Shown in pieces: positions 8,915-17,187 of a stretch of 64,000 nucleotides of DNA. The position numbers and the translations under genes are program-made. The notes beneath the pieces are model-generated. The model was not told the origin of the DNA, did no database searches, and was given only the letters and a program-made list of their open reading frames with translations. Source of the DNA: Chryseobacterium gleum (GTDB lineage Bacteria > Bacteroidota > Bacteroidia > Flavobacteriales_D > Crocinitomicaceae); NCBI GenBank assembly GCA_945897565.1, contig CAMDFN010000005.1, forward strand, positions 1 through 64,000. Direction: 5' to 3'. Positions within the stretch are counted from its first letter, which is position 1. Every line of letters begins with the position of its first letter.

Positions 8915-10330
8915 TTAAAGCTTCAGCACTTTGCTCTGACATATAAAATTAGTTCTTGGCACTGCTGTTTTAGAAATGGCACCAAAACCGCCTTCTACTT
9001 CAGTAAAGTTGCGGTAGCCACGCGCTTGCAAAATAGAGGCCGCAATCATACTGCGGTAACCGCCAGCGCAATGCAAAAAGAAGTGTTCGTCTGGCTGAAT
9101 ATCTTTGGTCCAGTCGTTGATGTAAGCTAGTGGTTTGCTGTAAGCATCTTCAATGTGCTCTGCTTCATACTCACTTTCTTTGCGCACGTCAATAACCATA
9201 GATTCGCCTGCTTTAAATTGTGCAGCAAATTCTTCGGCTGCAATGCGCGTTACTTGATCCTCTTCTTTTCCGGCTTCTTGCCATGCGGCAAAACCACCTT
9301 CTAAATAACCAAGCACCTTATCAAAACCAACACGACTCAAACGCGTAATAACTTCTTCTTCCATACCGGCTTCTGTAATGAGGACTATTTCTTGCTTGAC
9401 ATCGCCAATAAGTGCTCCTACCCAAGGGGCAAAATCGCCTTTGATACCGATATTGACGGACTTCGGGATAAAACCTTTGTAAAAATCGCCTGGCGAACGC
9501 GTATCTAAAATCAAGGCACTGGTTGCTTCAACAAGTGTTTCAAATGCTTCTGGGCTCAATGGCGACAAAGCTCTTGCTTTTACCACTTCAAAACTGTCAT
9601 AACCTTTTTTGTTCATGGCCACATTTTGACCAAAATAAGCAGGCGGGGGCAATAAACCATCAGTAACGGCTGCAATGAATGCTTCCTTATTGGGCTGATT
9701 CAAGGCATAATTCATTTTCTTTTGGTTACCGAGCGTGTCAACCGTTTCTTTCATCATGTTTTTGCCACAAGCGGAGCCTGCGCCATGTGCTGGATAAACA
9801 GTAATGTCATCCGCTAAAGGCATGATTTTGGTCATCAATGATTCATAGAGCATACCTGCCAATTGTTCTTGGGTCATATGGGCAGCTTTTTGTGCGAGGT
9901 CTGGGCGGCCGACATCACCTAAAAAGAGGGTGTCTCCTGAAAAGATGGCTTCGTCTTTACCTGCTTCGTTGATCAACAAAAAAGTAGTGCTCTCCATGGT
10001 GTGGCCTGGGGTGTGCAATACTTTAATTTTGATGTCTCCAATTTCAAATACTTGCCCATCTTGCGCAGTTATAGCCTCGAATTCAGGCTGTGCCGTTGGA
10101 CCATAGACAATTGGGGCGCCCGTTTGCTTGCTCAAATCGAGGTGACCTGAAACAAAATCGGCATGAAAATGCGTTTCAAAAATATATTGAAGCGTTACGC
10201 CGTCAGCTGTAATGCGGTCTAAGTAAGGCTGTACTTCCCTTAATGGGTCAATTATAAAAGCTTCGTTGTTACTCACTACATAGTAAGCACCTTGAGCCAA
10301 ACAACCTGTATAAATCTGTTCTACTTTCAT
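8915..10330 (-). CDS. Persulfide dioxygenase-rhodanese fusion (MBL fold plus two rhodanese domains)
   Basis: 471 residues from the ATG at 10330 (MKVEQIYTGCLAQGAYY); an in-frame ATG 30 bp earlier adds ten residues unlike the family. Residues 1-250 are an ETHE1-like metallo-beta-lactamase domain with metal ligands in ETHFHADF (His54, His56, Asp58), HTPGH and SGDTLF. Residues about 270-360 are a rhodanese fold lacking its cysteine (ITEAG at the active loop). Residues about 375-471 are a rhodanese with an active-site loop HCAGGYRS (Cys421). Expected reaction: glutathione-type persulfide plus O2 to thiol plus sulfite, with sulfane sulfur transfer. The exporter gene follows at once, and a CRP/FNR-type palindrome lies 46 bp upstream of the start. 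Confidence 0.88.
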   Translation of the reverse strand: MKVEQIYTGCLAQGAYYVVSNNEAFIIDPLREVQPYLDRITADGVTLQYIFETHFHADFVSGHLDLSKQTGAPIVYGPTAQPEFEAITAQDGQVFEIGDIKIKVLHTPGHTMESTTFLLINEAGKDEAIFSGDTLFLGDVGRPDLAQKAAHMTQEQLAGMLYESLMTKIMPLADDITVYPAHGAGSACGKNMMKETVDTLGNQKKMNYALNQPNKEAFIAAVTDGLLPPPAYFGQNVAMNKKGYDSFEVVKARALSPLSPEAFETLVEATSALILDTRSPGDFYKGFIPKSVNIGIKGDFAPWVGALIGDVKQEIVLITEAGMEEEVITRLSRVGFDKVLGYLEGGFAAWQEAGKEEDQVTRIAAEEFAAQFKAGESMVIDVRKESEYEAEHIEDAYSKPLAYINDWTKDIQPDEHFFLHCAGGYRSMIAASILQARGYRNFTEVEGGFGAISKTAVPRTNFICQSKVLKL

Positions 10331-10375
10331 CTGCTGCAATTTGATACAAAAATACGCCATTGTTTGCTTGTAAAA

Positions 10376-10391
10376 TGTGACTTAAGTCACA
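10376..10391. promoter_or_regulatory. Perfect CRP/FNR-type palindrome upstream of the persulfide dioxygenase operon
   Basis: TGTGACTTAAGTCACA is a perfect 16-bp dyad with the TGTGA-N6-TCACA arrangement bound by CRP/FNR-superfamily regulators. It lies 46 bp upstream of the ATG at 10330. Its last base abuts the A/T tract of the terminator of the preceding gene, so little room is left for a promoter on the far side. No CRP/FNR gene lies in the window. Regulation by a CRP/FNR-family protein responding to persulfide, oxygen or nitrosative signals is inference. Confidence 0.6.
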
Positions 10392-10415
10392 AAAAAAAGC
10401 CACTTGCGTGGCTTT
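10391..10415 (-). terminator. Intrinsic terminator of the chalcone isomerase-like gene
   Basis: Read on the minus strand, a perfect 8-bp stem (AAAGCCAC/GTGGCTTT, 10396-10403 with 10408-10415) with a 4-nt loop is followed by a run of eight T residues (10391-10398). It lies 22 bp after the stop of the gene at 10438-11001 and separates it from the sulfur operon. Confidence 0.8.
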
Positions 10416-10437
10416 ATATATTTTAAAAGGTAAGATG

Positions 10438-11001
10438 CTAATCTTTGCCCAACATTTCTTCTTTGAGGCTCTCTTGAACGGGTGGCGTTCCAAACCAAAT
10501 GCCGAAGAGTGCTTTTTTGAAATCTAAACCGGGGATAGTGCCTTTGACAGCGCCATTTTTAGTAACACGAACGCCTTTACCAGGAATGTAGTCGAGGTAG
10601 ATTTTGTCGCCTTCTTCGATAGACTCACTGAAAAAACCAACGAATTTTTTGATTTCTTCTTTGCTCGCGCTGCCATGTTTTGAAGTTGCAAAACCTGCAT
10701 TGACAGACTCGATGAAACGCTCGCGCGTAACGCTGCTTGAAACAATTTTGATGTGAATGGCCATTTCGGTGTCGTCGTAGATGACTTTTTTGGCGTCTTC
10801 TGTCTTCTTCGGTACGTATAGACCTGCAACGTAGAGGTCCATGAAGTACTTTTCACGTAAACCTGCACCGTTAATGACTAGGTTTTCACCGTCTAGTTTC
10901 AATTCTGTATTGAAACTGACACCGTGGAATTTTTTAGTTTGTGCAAAAGTTATAGACGTTAGACACAATACTAGGGCTAGCAAGTAAGTTTTCCTTTTCA
11001 T
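10438..11001 (-). CDS. Chalcone isomerase-like secreted protein
   Basis: This 187-residue protein has a signal peptide ending SITFAQ. The rest fits the chalcone isomerase-like fold found in many bacterial periplasmic proteins: FHGVSFNTELKLDGENLVINGAG, REKYFMDLYVAGLYVPKK, then IHIKIVSSSVTRERF, and a C-terminal LFGIWFGTPPVQESLKEEMLG helix. Bacterial members are not known to act on flavonoids; a lipid or fatty-acid-binding role is a guess from the fold. It is a single-gene unit with its own terminator. Confidence 0.8.
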   Translation of the reverse strand: MKRKTYLLALVLCLTSITFAQTKKFHGVSFNTELKLDGENLVINGAGLREKYFMDLYVAGLYVPKKTEDAKKVIYDDTEMAIHIKIVSSSVTRERFIESVNAGFATSKHGSASKEEIKKFVGFFSESIEEGDKIYLDYIPGKGVRVTKNGAVKGTIPGLDFKKALFGIWFGTPPVQESLKEEMLGKD

Positions 11002-11049
11002 GGTTAATTATTAAATTAATTTTTGATGAAAATAACAATTATTTATGAA

Positions 11050-12273
11050 TTAATCCTCCCAAAAGTCTGGATTTGAATTTTCGTCCAATAATTTTTGCCA
11101 GTTGTAATTGGGGTCATCTACGTCAAACAATATGGCTTTGTATTCGCCTTCAGAGATTTCATAGCGCAAGACATCTTCTCCGGTGTAGGCTTCTATGGCG
11201 TCCAGAAGCGGAAGTTCATCTTTGCTACAAAAGGAAAGTGCTTGCCCAAGTGCATTGCCCCTACCCGTTCGACCGCAACGGTGCACGTAGTTTTCAGGGT
11301 TGTCTGGCAAATCATAATTGATGACGTATTCCATGTTGGGAATATCGATGCCTCGCGCCGAAACATCGGTGGTGATGAGCACTTGGTTTTTAACTTCGCG
11401 AAAACGTTCCAAGAGCGCAAATCTTTCATTTTGAGGTACGCCTCCATGCAAGGCCTCGGCATGCACACCCGCGCGTTCGAGTGCTTTCACTACGCGTTCT
11501 ACACGCACTTTGGTGCGTGCAAAAACAAGAAAGCGCGCCTCGGGGTATTCACCGATCATGTTTTCCAAGAAAAACCGTTTGTCGTCCATTTCAATGAAAG
11601 CAACGGCGTGCTGAACATTCTTAGAAACCGGGTTTTGAGGAGACAACTGAATGCGGATGGCCGAGCGCACGACGTCATAAGCCAAAGACTTGATTTTTTT
11701 ATCGATGGTGGCGGTAAAAAACAAGGTTTGGTGCTTGGCAGGTATCTTTTTGATAATGTCTTGGATGTCTTTGTTGAAGCCGAGGTCGAGCATGAGGTCG
11801 GCTTCGTCTAGCACAAGTGTGTGCACACCAGATACATCTAAGTGGCCCTGGGAAATGAGGTCAAACATACGGCCTGGGGTAGCGATGAGCACCTCAGCGC
11901 CTACCTGCAGTTGCTTGATTTGCGCCTCTTGCTCTACACCGCCATACAAACCAATGACTTTTACTTTGGTTTGGGCGCCTATTTGCTCAAATACACCCGT
12001 AATTTGTTGGGCAAGTTCACGGGTTGGCACCAAAACAATACAGCGGATTTGAATGGAGTTGGTGGCGTTTTTTTTATACTTCAGTAATTTGTTAAGCACG
12101 GGAATGACAAACGCGGCGGTCTTGCCGGTTCCGGTCTGGGCCACGGCCATGACATCTTCGCCATCCAAGATATGTTTTATGGCACGGTATTGGATGTCGG
12201 TCGGGCGTCTGAAACCGAGCACTTCTAGTTGGTCCTTAATTTTTTGATCAATATGGTAGTCTTCGAATTTCAT
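11050..12273 (-). CDS. DEAD-box ATP-dependent RNA helicase
   Basis: 407 residues with the full motif set in order: Q motif (GFRRPTDIQ), Walker A AQTGTGKT, motif Ia PTRELAQ, TPGR, motif II DEAD, motif III as TAT, ARTK, the ARGIDIP segment and motif VI HRCGRTGR. It ends in a short acidic tail (DENSNPDFWED) and has no long basic extension, as in RhlE-like helicases. Expected role: RNA unwinding in ribosome assembly or mRNA turnover. The -7 element TATCTTTG lies 5 bp upstream of the ATG, so the 5' leader must be very short. Confidence 0.92.
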   Translation of the reverse strand: MKFEDYHIDQKIKDQLEVLGFRRPTDIQYRAIKHILDGEDVMAVAQTGTGKTAAFVIPVLNKLLKYKKNATNSIQIRCIVLVPTRELAQQITGVFEQIGAQTKVKVIGLYGGVEQEAQIKQLQVGAEVLIATPGRMFDLISQGHLDVSGVHTLVLDEADLMLDLGFNKDIQDIIKKIPAKHQTLFFTATIDKKIKSLAYDVVRSAIRIQLSPQNPVSKNVQHAVAFIEMDDKRFFLENMIGEYPEARFLVFARTKVRVERVVKALERAGVHAEALHGGVPQNERFALLERFREVKNQVLITTDVSARGIDIPNMEYVINYDLPDNPENYVHRCGRTGRGNALGQALSFCSKDELPLLDAIEAYTGEDVLRYEISEGEYKAILFDVDDPNYNWQKLLDENSNPDFWED

Positions 12274-12278
12274 TGCTA

Positions 12279-12286
12279 CAAAGATA
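12279..12286 (-). promoter_or_regulatory. -7 promoter element of the DEAD-box helicase
   Basis: TATCTTTG on the minus strand, an exact match to the Bacteroidota TAnnTTTG box, preceded by AGTCG. The same 13-mer AGTCGTATCTTTG occurs in the tRNA-Lys promoter (46375-46387). The ATG follows only 5 bp later. No TTG at the -33 position is visible. A plus-strand TACTTTTG at 12306-12313 may serve the divergent gene at 12356. Confidence 0.5.
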
Positions 12287-12355
12287 CGACTTATAATAAA
12301 GCGCTTACTTTTGCGCTAGAAAACCCGCTTCAATACCTCTCTAAAATCAAACCAT

Positions 12356-14053
12356 ATGAAAATTACTTTATGCTTCACGTTTATCCTCCTCGGATCTACA
12401 CTTTTTGCCAACGAACCGCTCACGGTCAAAGGGCCACTCACCGGTGTAACGGTTTACATGCAAGGGGCGCAGCTCCAACACAAAGCCAACTACACTATTA
12501 AAGCAGGCGTCAGCGAAGTCATCGTAGAAGGTATCTCGCCGCAAATTTCACCAAGCACAATCCAGGTAAAAGCCACGGGCGCTGTAGTAATCCTCGATTC
12601 TAAATACGAATTTTACTACCCGCAACCATCCGTTAGCGTTGGTTCAGGCGAATTGCCCCCTAAAATCCGTGCCTCAATTAAAGCACTCGAAGACTCAATC
12701 ATTTTGGTGAATTTTGAACTCCGCGATATCAGTGACGAAATTGAAGTGCTGGTGGCTGCCCGCAAAATCATCATCTCAAACGGCGCCGTTAAAGGCCAAG
12801 GAAAAGTCAATGACAGTATTCAGTTATTGAAAGCAACTGTCGATTATTACACCACTAAGGTTTCCGAACTCAACAAAAAAATCAGTGCACTAGACCGTCA
12901 AAAAGTGAAAAAAAATGATGTTTTCGCAGCCCTCGATACCAGACTCAACGATCTGCGCAATTACGCCGAACAAAACAACCCCACACCAGAGATCAAAGGG
13001 ATTCCGCGCATCATCATCACCTTTATGGCCAAAGAAGCGGCAACAGGCAAAATAGAGCTCTCCTACTTGGCCTCCAATGCCGGCTGGACGCCACTTTACG
13101 ATATCCGCAGCGAAGCAGCTTCTGGTAAAATTAGCCTTACTTACAAAGCGCAGGTGCGCCAGCAAACAGGTTTGGACTGGGACGACATCAAGCTGAGCAT
13201 CTCGACCAACAACCCTTATGCCAACAAAACCAAGCCCGAACTCAGCCCGTGGTATATCGACTACCAAGAATTTAGAAGAAAATTAGAAGAAAAAGCCAAA
13301 CTCCGCTCTGATCAATATGAAAATGATGACGCTCCTTCAGTGAACACCTCCGCCATGAACATGGGTTTTATGTATTCTTCACAAAGCAATGGTTTACTCG
13401 AGGTGGATGCACTGAACGCCAATCAATTCACCACAATTGTACAACAACTCATTGCGGCCGAATTCAAAATAGACCTCAACTACAGCATTGCCTCAGACAA
13501 TCAAGTGCGCATGGTATTGGTGAAGCAAACAGAACTCAACACGAGCTTCCGCTACTATGCCGTTCCGAAACTCGACCCGGGTGTTTATCTTGTGGCGCAA
13601 ATGACCAAACTAGACGAACTCCAATTGGTTCCGGCCAAAGCCAATATCTTCTTTGACGGCAGCTACATAGGAGAAACATATCTCGACCCCACCACAATGG
13701 ATGACACACTCAATTTATCCTTAGGAAAAGACCCGAACATTGTCGTGAAACGCACCTTGCTCAAAGACCAAAGCAAAGAGCGCATCATTCAAGACAAAAA
13801 GGAACGCAATTTTGCCTATAACATTGAAGTGCGCAACCTCAAGTCTTCAGAGATAGACCTCATTATTCAAGACCAAGTACCACTCACCACCAACCCTGAA
13901 ATCACGATAGAAAAATCCAATTTAGGTAAGGGTTCGCTCGATGAAAAAACAGGGCTCATTGAATGGAAACTGAAGCTTAAGGCCAAGGAGAACCTCAACT
14001 TTGACTACGACTTCAAAGTGCGCCACCCTAAAGATAAGATCGTACAGATCTAA
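12356..14053 (+). CDS. DUF4139 domain (mucoidy inhibitor MuiA-like) secreted protein
   Basis: 565 residues with a signal peptide ending STLFA. Residues about 25-120 fit the N-terminal DUF4140 segment (VTVYMQGAQLQHKANYTIKAG, then VIVEGISPQISPSTIQV). A coiled-coil-prone helix region lies around 110-205. Residues about 220-565 form the DUF4139 domain: ISYL-type strands, GWTPLYDIRSE, RQQTGLDWDDIKLSISTNNP, and the C-terminal run with DPNIVVKR and GLIEWKLKLKAKE. Function is unknown; the MuiA name comes from a Pseudomonas phenotype and may not carry over. Residues about 315-345 are low-complexity and may be a linker. Confidence 0.8.
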   Translation: MKITLCFTFILLGSTLFANEPLTVKGPLTGVTVYMQGAQLQHKANYTIKAGVSEVIVEGISPQISPSTIQVKATGAVVILDSKYEFYYPQPSVSVGSGELPPKIRASIKALEDSIILVNFELRDISDEIEVLVAARKIIISNGAVKGQGKVNDSIQLLKATVDYYTTKVSELNKKISALDRQKVKKNDVFAALDTRLNDLRNYAEQNNPTPEIKGIPRIIITFMAKEAATGKIELSYLASNAGWTPLYDIRSEAASGKISLTYKAQVRQQTGLDWDDIKLSISTNNPYANKTKPELSPWYIDYQEFRRKLEEKAKLRSDQYENDDAPSVNTSAMNMGFMYSSQSNGLLEVDALNANQFTTIVQQLIAAEFKIDLNYSIASDNQVRMVLVKQTELNTSFRYYAVPKLDPGVYLVAQMTKLDELQLVPAKANIFFDGSYIGETYLDPTTMDDTLNLSLGKDPNIVVKRTLLKDQSKERIIQDKKERNFAYNIEVRNLKSSEIDLIIQDQVPLTTNPEITIEKSNLGKGSLDEKTGLIEWKLKLKAKENLNFDYDFKVRHPKDKIVQI

Positions 14054-14170
14054 GCTCTTCGACTCAAAAAGCAAGATGGTTTTCATGAGAATCAATTTTT
14101 TGTCAAAGAAAACGAAAAAATTGGAAGCTTACAAAAACACAGACCCACGCTTTTTTCTAACTTCGTAGGC

Positions 14171-15556
14171 ATGAATTATGTCATTGTCGATGTTGAAACT
14201 ACAGGTGGCCACACCAAAGACTCCAAAATAACAGAGTTGGCCATGTATAAACACGACGGCAAACAAGTCATTGACCACTTCCAGAGCCTCGTAGATCCCG
14301 AACAAGCCATTCCAGAATTTATTGTTCGTCTCACCGGCATCACAGACAAAATGGTGGCTGGTGCTCCTAAATTTTACGAACTCGCCAAGCAAATCATCGC
14401 GTTTTGTGAAGGCTGTACTTTTGTAGCGCACAATGTTGCTTTTGACTACGGCATGTTTAAGAGTGAATTCAAGCGCTTGGGTTATGAATTTAGAATGCCG
14501 CAACTTTGCACCGTTAGGGCTGCGCGCATTGTATTGCCTGGTTATGCATCTTACAGTTTAGGCAAAATCTGTGCAGACCTCGACATACCCAATGCTGCCC
14601 GCCACCGTGCCGACGGCGATGCAAAGGCGACTGCCCAACTCTTCACCATTTTAATTGAAACTGACAAAAACCAGCTTCAAACGTTTATCCAAGATGTACT
14701 CAATCCTAAATCAGTCCATCCGAACCTCAGTTTAGAGAGCATCGAAGAGCTACCCAATAAAACGGGTATCTACAAACTTTACAACGAGTTCAATCAGCTC
14801 ATTTACGTCGGCAAGAGCATTCATATCAAAAAGCGCATCGAACAACACCTGCGCAACCACAAAACTGCCAAAGGGCTCAAAATGATCCAAGATATTTGCA
14901 GGGTTGAATACGAACTCACAGGCTCAGAGCTCATTGCTATGTTACTTGAATCGAACCTCATCAAAGAACACAAACCCATTTACAATCGAAAACTTCGCAA
15001 AAGCTTGTTTCCTTTTGGCCTCTACGACCAACAAGATTTCGACGGTTACATCAGGCTCAAAATTGAAAGTACTGCCAAAAAAGACGAAGAACCGCTGCTT
15101 CAATTCACCTCCAAAAAGGAAGCGCAATCGTACCTAGAATACATCGCAAGCAACCTTGAATTGTGTCAAAAACTTTGCTATCTATACCCTACGCAAAGTG
15201 CTTGTTTTCATTATACCATTCAGCAATGCAAAGGCGCTTGTGTTCAAGAAGAAGACCCTGTGGCCTACAACAATCGGGTTCAGCAATACATTGACCAACT
15301 GCAGTTCAATGGAGACACTTTCTTTCTGGTAGATAAAGGCCGTAACAAAGGAGAAAAAAGCTTGGTTTGGATAGAAAATGGCATTTACAGAGGTTTTGGT
15401 TATGCCCCGTTTCATTTTCATGGCAAAGAACCACTGTACTGGGCGCGCTACATCAACGTTGAAAAAGAAAACCGCGACAGCAAAACAATTGTTCATCAGT
15501 TCATGCGCAAACCCACTGGGCAAAAACGCATCGACCTCAATTCAAGCGTTCAATGA
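14171..15556 (+). CDS. DnaQ-type 3'-5' exonuclease fused to a UvrC/Cho-like GIY-YIG nuclease
   Basis: 461 residues. Residues 1-165 are a DEDDh exonuclease: VDVETTGG (Asp7, Glu9), HNVAFDYGMF, and HRADGDAKAT as the final H-x4-D motif. From residue 195 comes a GIY-YIG endonuclease like the UvrC N-terminus: TGIYKLYN (GIY 199-201), LIYVGKS (212-216), then KKRIEQHL and ESNLIKEHKPIYNRKLR. A C-terminal region holding CFHYTIQQCKGAC resembles the Cys-rich part of UvrC/Cho. The UvrC helicase-interaction and HhH domains are absent. Likely role: DNA repair incision plus trimming. It overlaps the next gene by 4 bp (ATGA). Confidence 0.88.
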   Translation: MNYVIVDVETTGGHTKDSKITELAMYKHDGKQVIDHFQSLVDPEQAIPEFIVRLTGITDKMVAGAPKFYELAKQIIAFCEGCTFVAHNVAFDYGMFKSEFKRLGYEFRMPQLCTVRAARIVLPGYASYSLGKICADLDIPNAARHRADGDAKATAQLFTILIETDKNQLQTFIQDVLNPKSVHPNLSLESIEELPNKTGIYKLYNEFNQLIYVGKSIHIKKRIEQHLRNHKTAKGLKMIQDICRVEYELTGSELIAMLLESNLIKEHKPIYNRKLRKSLFPFGLYDQQDFDGYIRLKIESTAKKDEEPLLQFTSKKEAQSYLEYIASNLELCQKLCYLYPTQSACFHYTIQQCKGACVQEEDPVAYNNRVQQYIDQLQFNGDTFFLVDKGRNKGEKSLVWIENGIYRGFGYAPFHFHGKEPLYWARYINVEKENRDSKTIVHQFMRKPTGQKRIDLNSSVQ

Positions 15557-16344
15557 CCACTACCCCCAAAGGAAAACTCACTTTTCTGGGTTCGGGTACC
15601 TCTCAAGGTGTACCGGTCATTGCCTGTTCTTGCCCAACGTGTCAGTCTACAGATCCCAAAGACCAACGTTTGCGCGCAAGTGTGCTGCTTGAATTCCCTG
15701 AGCTCACCATCGCTATAGATGCAGGCCCCGATTTCAGACAACAAATGCTGCGTGCAAAAGTCAAGCACCTCGACGCCATTCTGCTGACCCACGAGCACAA
15801 AGACCACATCGCAGGTCTCGACGACATCCGCGCATTCAATTACCACCTGCAAGCCGATTTCCCCATTTACTGTACACCAAAGGTAGAAATAGCGCTCAAA
15901 CGCGAATTTCACTATGCTTTTGAAGCCGAACCATATCCGGGGGTGCCCCGTTTTGAAATCCGCCACCTGGAAGTTGAGCGCTTTCAGGTGGGTAGCTATA
16001 CCATTGATGCTATTGAAGTTTGGCACCACCAAATGCAAGTATTGGGTTTTCGTTTTGGCAAGTTAGCCTACATCACAGATGCCAAAACAATTACTGCGCT
16101 TGAGAAATCTAAACTTCAAGACTTAGACATCTTGATCATCAATGCCCTGCACAAATATCCGCATCCTTCGCACTTCAATTTAGCTGAAGCGCTGGCGTTC
16201 ATCGCCGAAATCAAGCCCAAGCAAAGCTACCTCACACACATCTCGCATCTCTTTGGCTTACATGCGCAAATCAACGAAACGCTGCCCACCAATGTGCAGT
16301 TAGCCTATGACGGCCTGGTGCTCAATTTCAATTATTCAGCTTAA
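15553..16344 (+). CDS. MBL-fold metallo-hydrolase (PhnP/RNase Z-like)
   Basis: 263 residues. The N-terminus FLGSGTSQGVPVIACSCPTCQS is typical of PhnP-like hydrolases, with a Cys pair near residues 20-23 that may bind a structural metal. The metal motif is LLTHEHKDHIAGLDDI (HxHxDH). Later ligands are likely in YITDAKT and LTHISH. PhnP cleaves cyclic phosphodiesters; whether this member does so is unknown. It is coupled to the DnaQ/GIY-YIG gene by a 4-bp overlap and followed after 9 bp by the acyltransferase pair, so one operon is likely. Confidence 0.85.
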   Translation: MTTTPKGKLTFLGSGTSQGVPVIACSCPTCQSTDPKDQRLRASVLLEFPELTIAIDAGPDFRQQMLRAKVKHLDAILLTHEHKDHIAGLDDIRAFNYHLQADFPIYCTPKVEIALKREFHYAFEAEPYPGVPRFEIRHLEVERFQVGSYTIDAIEVWHHQMQVLGFRFGKLAYITDAKTITALEKSKLQDLDILIINALHKYPHPSHFNLAEALAFIAEIKPKQSYLTHISHLFGLHAQINETLPTNVQLAYDGLVLNFNYSA

Positions 16345-16353
16345 TTTTACGGC

Positions 16354-17187
16354 ATGTCTAAACACGACTTAATTGATATCGAGGCACTCATCAAAAGCAA
16401 AAACCCACGTTTGCTCAAGTGGCTACCGCGCTTTGTCATTTCATTCTTGAAACGCAAACTTCACCAAGAAGAAATCAATTCGTTTTTGACAGCCTACGGT
16501 CATCTCCAAGACCACGCATTTTGCGAGGCCATCATCGACTATTTTGAAATTGATATTGAAATTCATGGCCTAGAAAATATCCCTGAGACCGGCGGGGCTA
16601 TTCTCGCCTTGAACCACCCGCTTGGTGGCATGGACGGTGTTGCGCTCATTCATGCGCTCAGAAACAAGCGTCCTGATGTCGCATTGATAGTCAATGACAT
16701 ACTGCTCAATATCAAGCAACTCTCTCATTTATTTGTGGGTATCAATAAATTTGGGCGCAACGACGGTGAGGTGCGGCAAAATATCCGCAGCGCCTTTGAA
16801 AAAGAACAAGCCGTGATTATTTTCCCTGCGGGAATGGTGACGCGCATTCATTACGGTCAAATTATTGAAGCCGAATGGAAAAAAACGTTTGTCAGCTACG
16901 CCCGCCAGCTGCAGCGTCCGATTGTCCCCATTTATATCGATGGGCGCTTGTCCAATGCATTTTACCGCGTCAATCGCTGGCGCAAACGCATTGGCATCAA
17001 AGCGAATATCGAGATGTTCTTGCTTGTAGACGAAATGTATAAGCAAAAAAAAGGCAAGATCACTTTTGTGATCGGCGCAGCCCTCAACCCACAACAACTT
17101 CCAACAGACCTCAACGACTACGCCGCCGCCAATTGGATAAAAAATCATGTGTATAGCCTAAAACCAACCGATGAAAACAATCATTGA
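16354..17187 (+). CDS. glsA: O-acyltransferase, likely for glycine/ornithine lipid (GlsA/OlsA-like)
   Basis: 277 residues of the PlsC/LPLAT acyltransferase fold: catalytic NHPLGGMDG (His88, Asp94; H-x5-D, where PlsC has H-x4-D), VGINKFGRN in block II, FPAGMVTR in block III, and RPIVPIYIDG in block IV. The 3' end overlaps the GNAT-type N-acyltransferase gene by 17 bp. In Bacteroides, GlsB N-acylates glycine and GlsA adds the second acyl chain; Flavobacterium OlsF fuses both for ornithine lipid. The tandem here fits that pathway. Which amino acid is used cannot be read from the sequence. Databases often call these proteins hemolysin. Confidence 0.7.
   Translation: MSKHDLIDIEALIKSKNPRLLKWLPRFVISFLKRKLHQEEINSFLTAYGHLQDHAFCEAIIDYFEIDIEIHGLENIPETGGAILALNHPLGGMDGVALIHALRNKRPDVALIVNDILLNIKQLSHLFVGINKFGRNDGEVRQNIRSAFEKEQAVIIFPAGMVTRIHYGQIIEAEWKKTFVSYARQLQRPIVPIYIDGRLSNAFYRVNRWRKRIGIKANIEMFLLVDEMYKQKKGKITFVIGAALNPQQLPTDLNDYAAANWIKNHVYSLKPTDENNH

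Noticed and set aside
9101-9120. TATCTTTG on the plus strand inside the persulfide dioxygenase gene
   Set aside because: It lies within conserved coding sequence on the opposite strand with no gene downstream on the plus strand.
11095-11811. Long plus-strand reading frame (238 codons) opposite the DEAD-box helicase
   Set aside because: The minus-strand helicase has every conserved motif; the opposite frame is a by-product of its codon bias.
14090-14125. AATTTTTT/AAAAAATT inverted repeat between the DUF4139 and nuclease genes
   Set aside because: A stem of A-T pairs only in an A/T-rich gap; too weak to call a terminator.
15550-16038. Minus-strand frame (162 codons) opposite the MBL hydrolase
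   Set aside because: Antisense to a complete metallo-hydrolase; no start context or family match.
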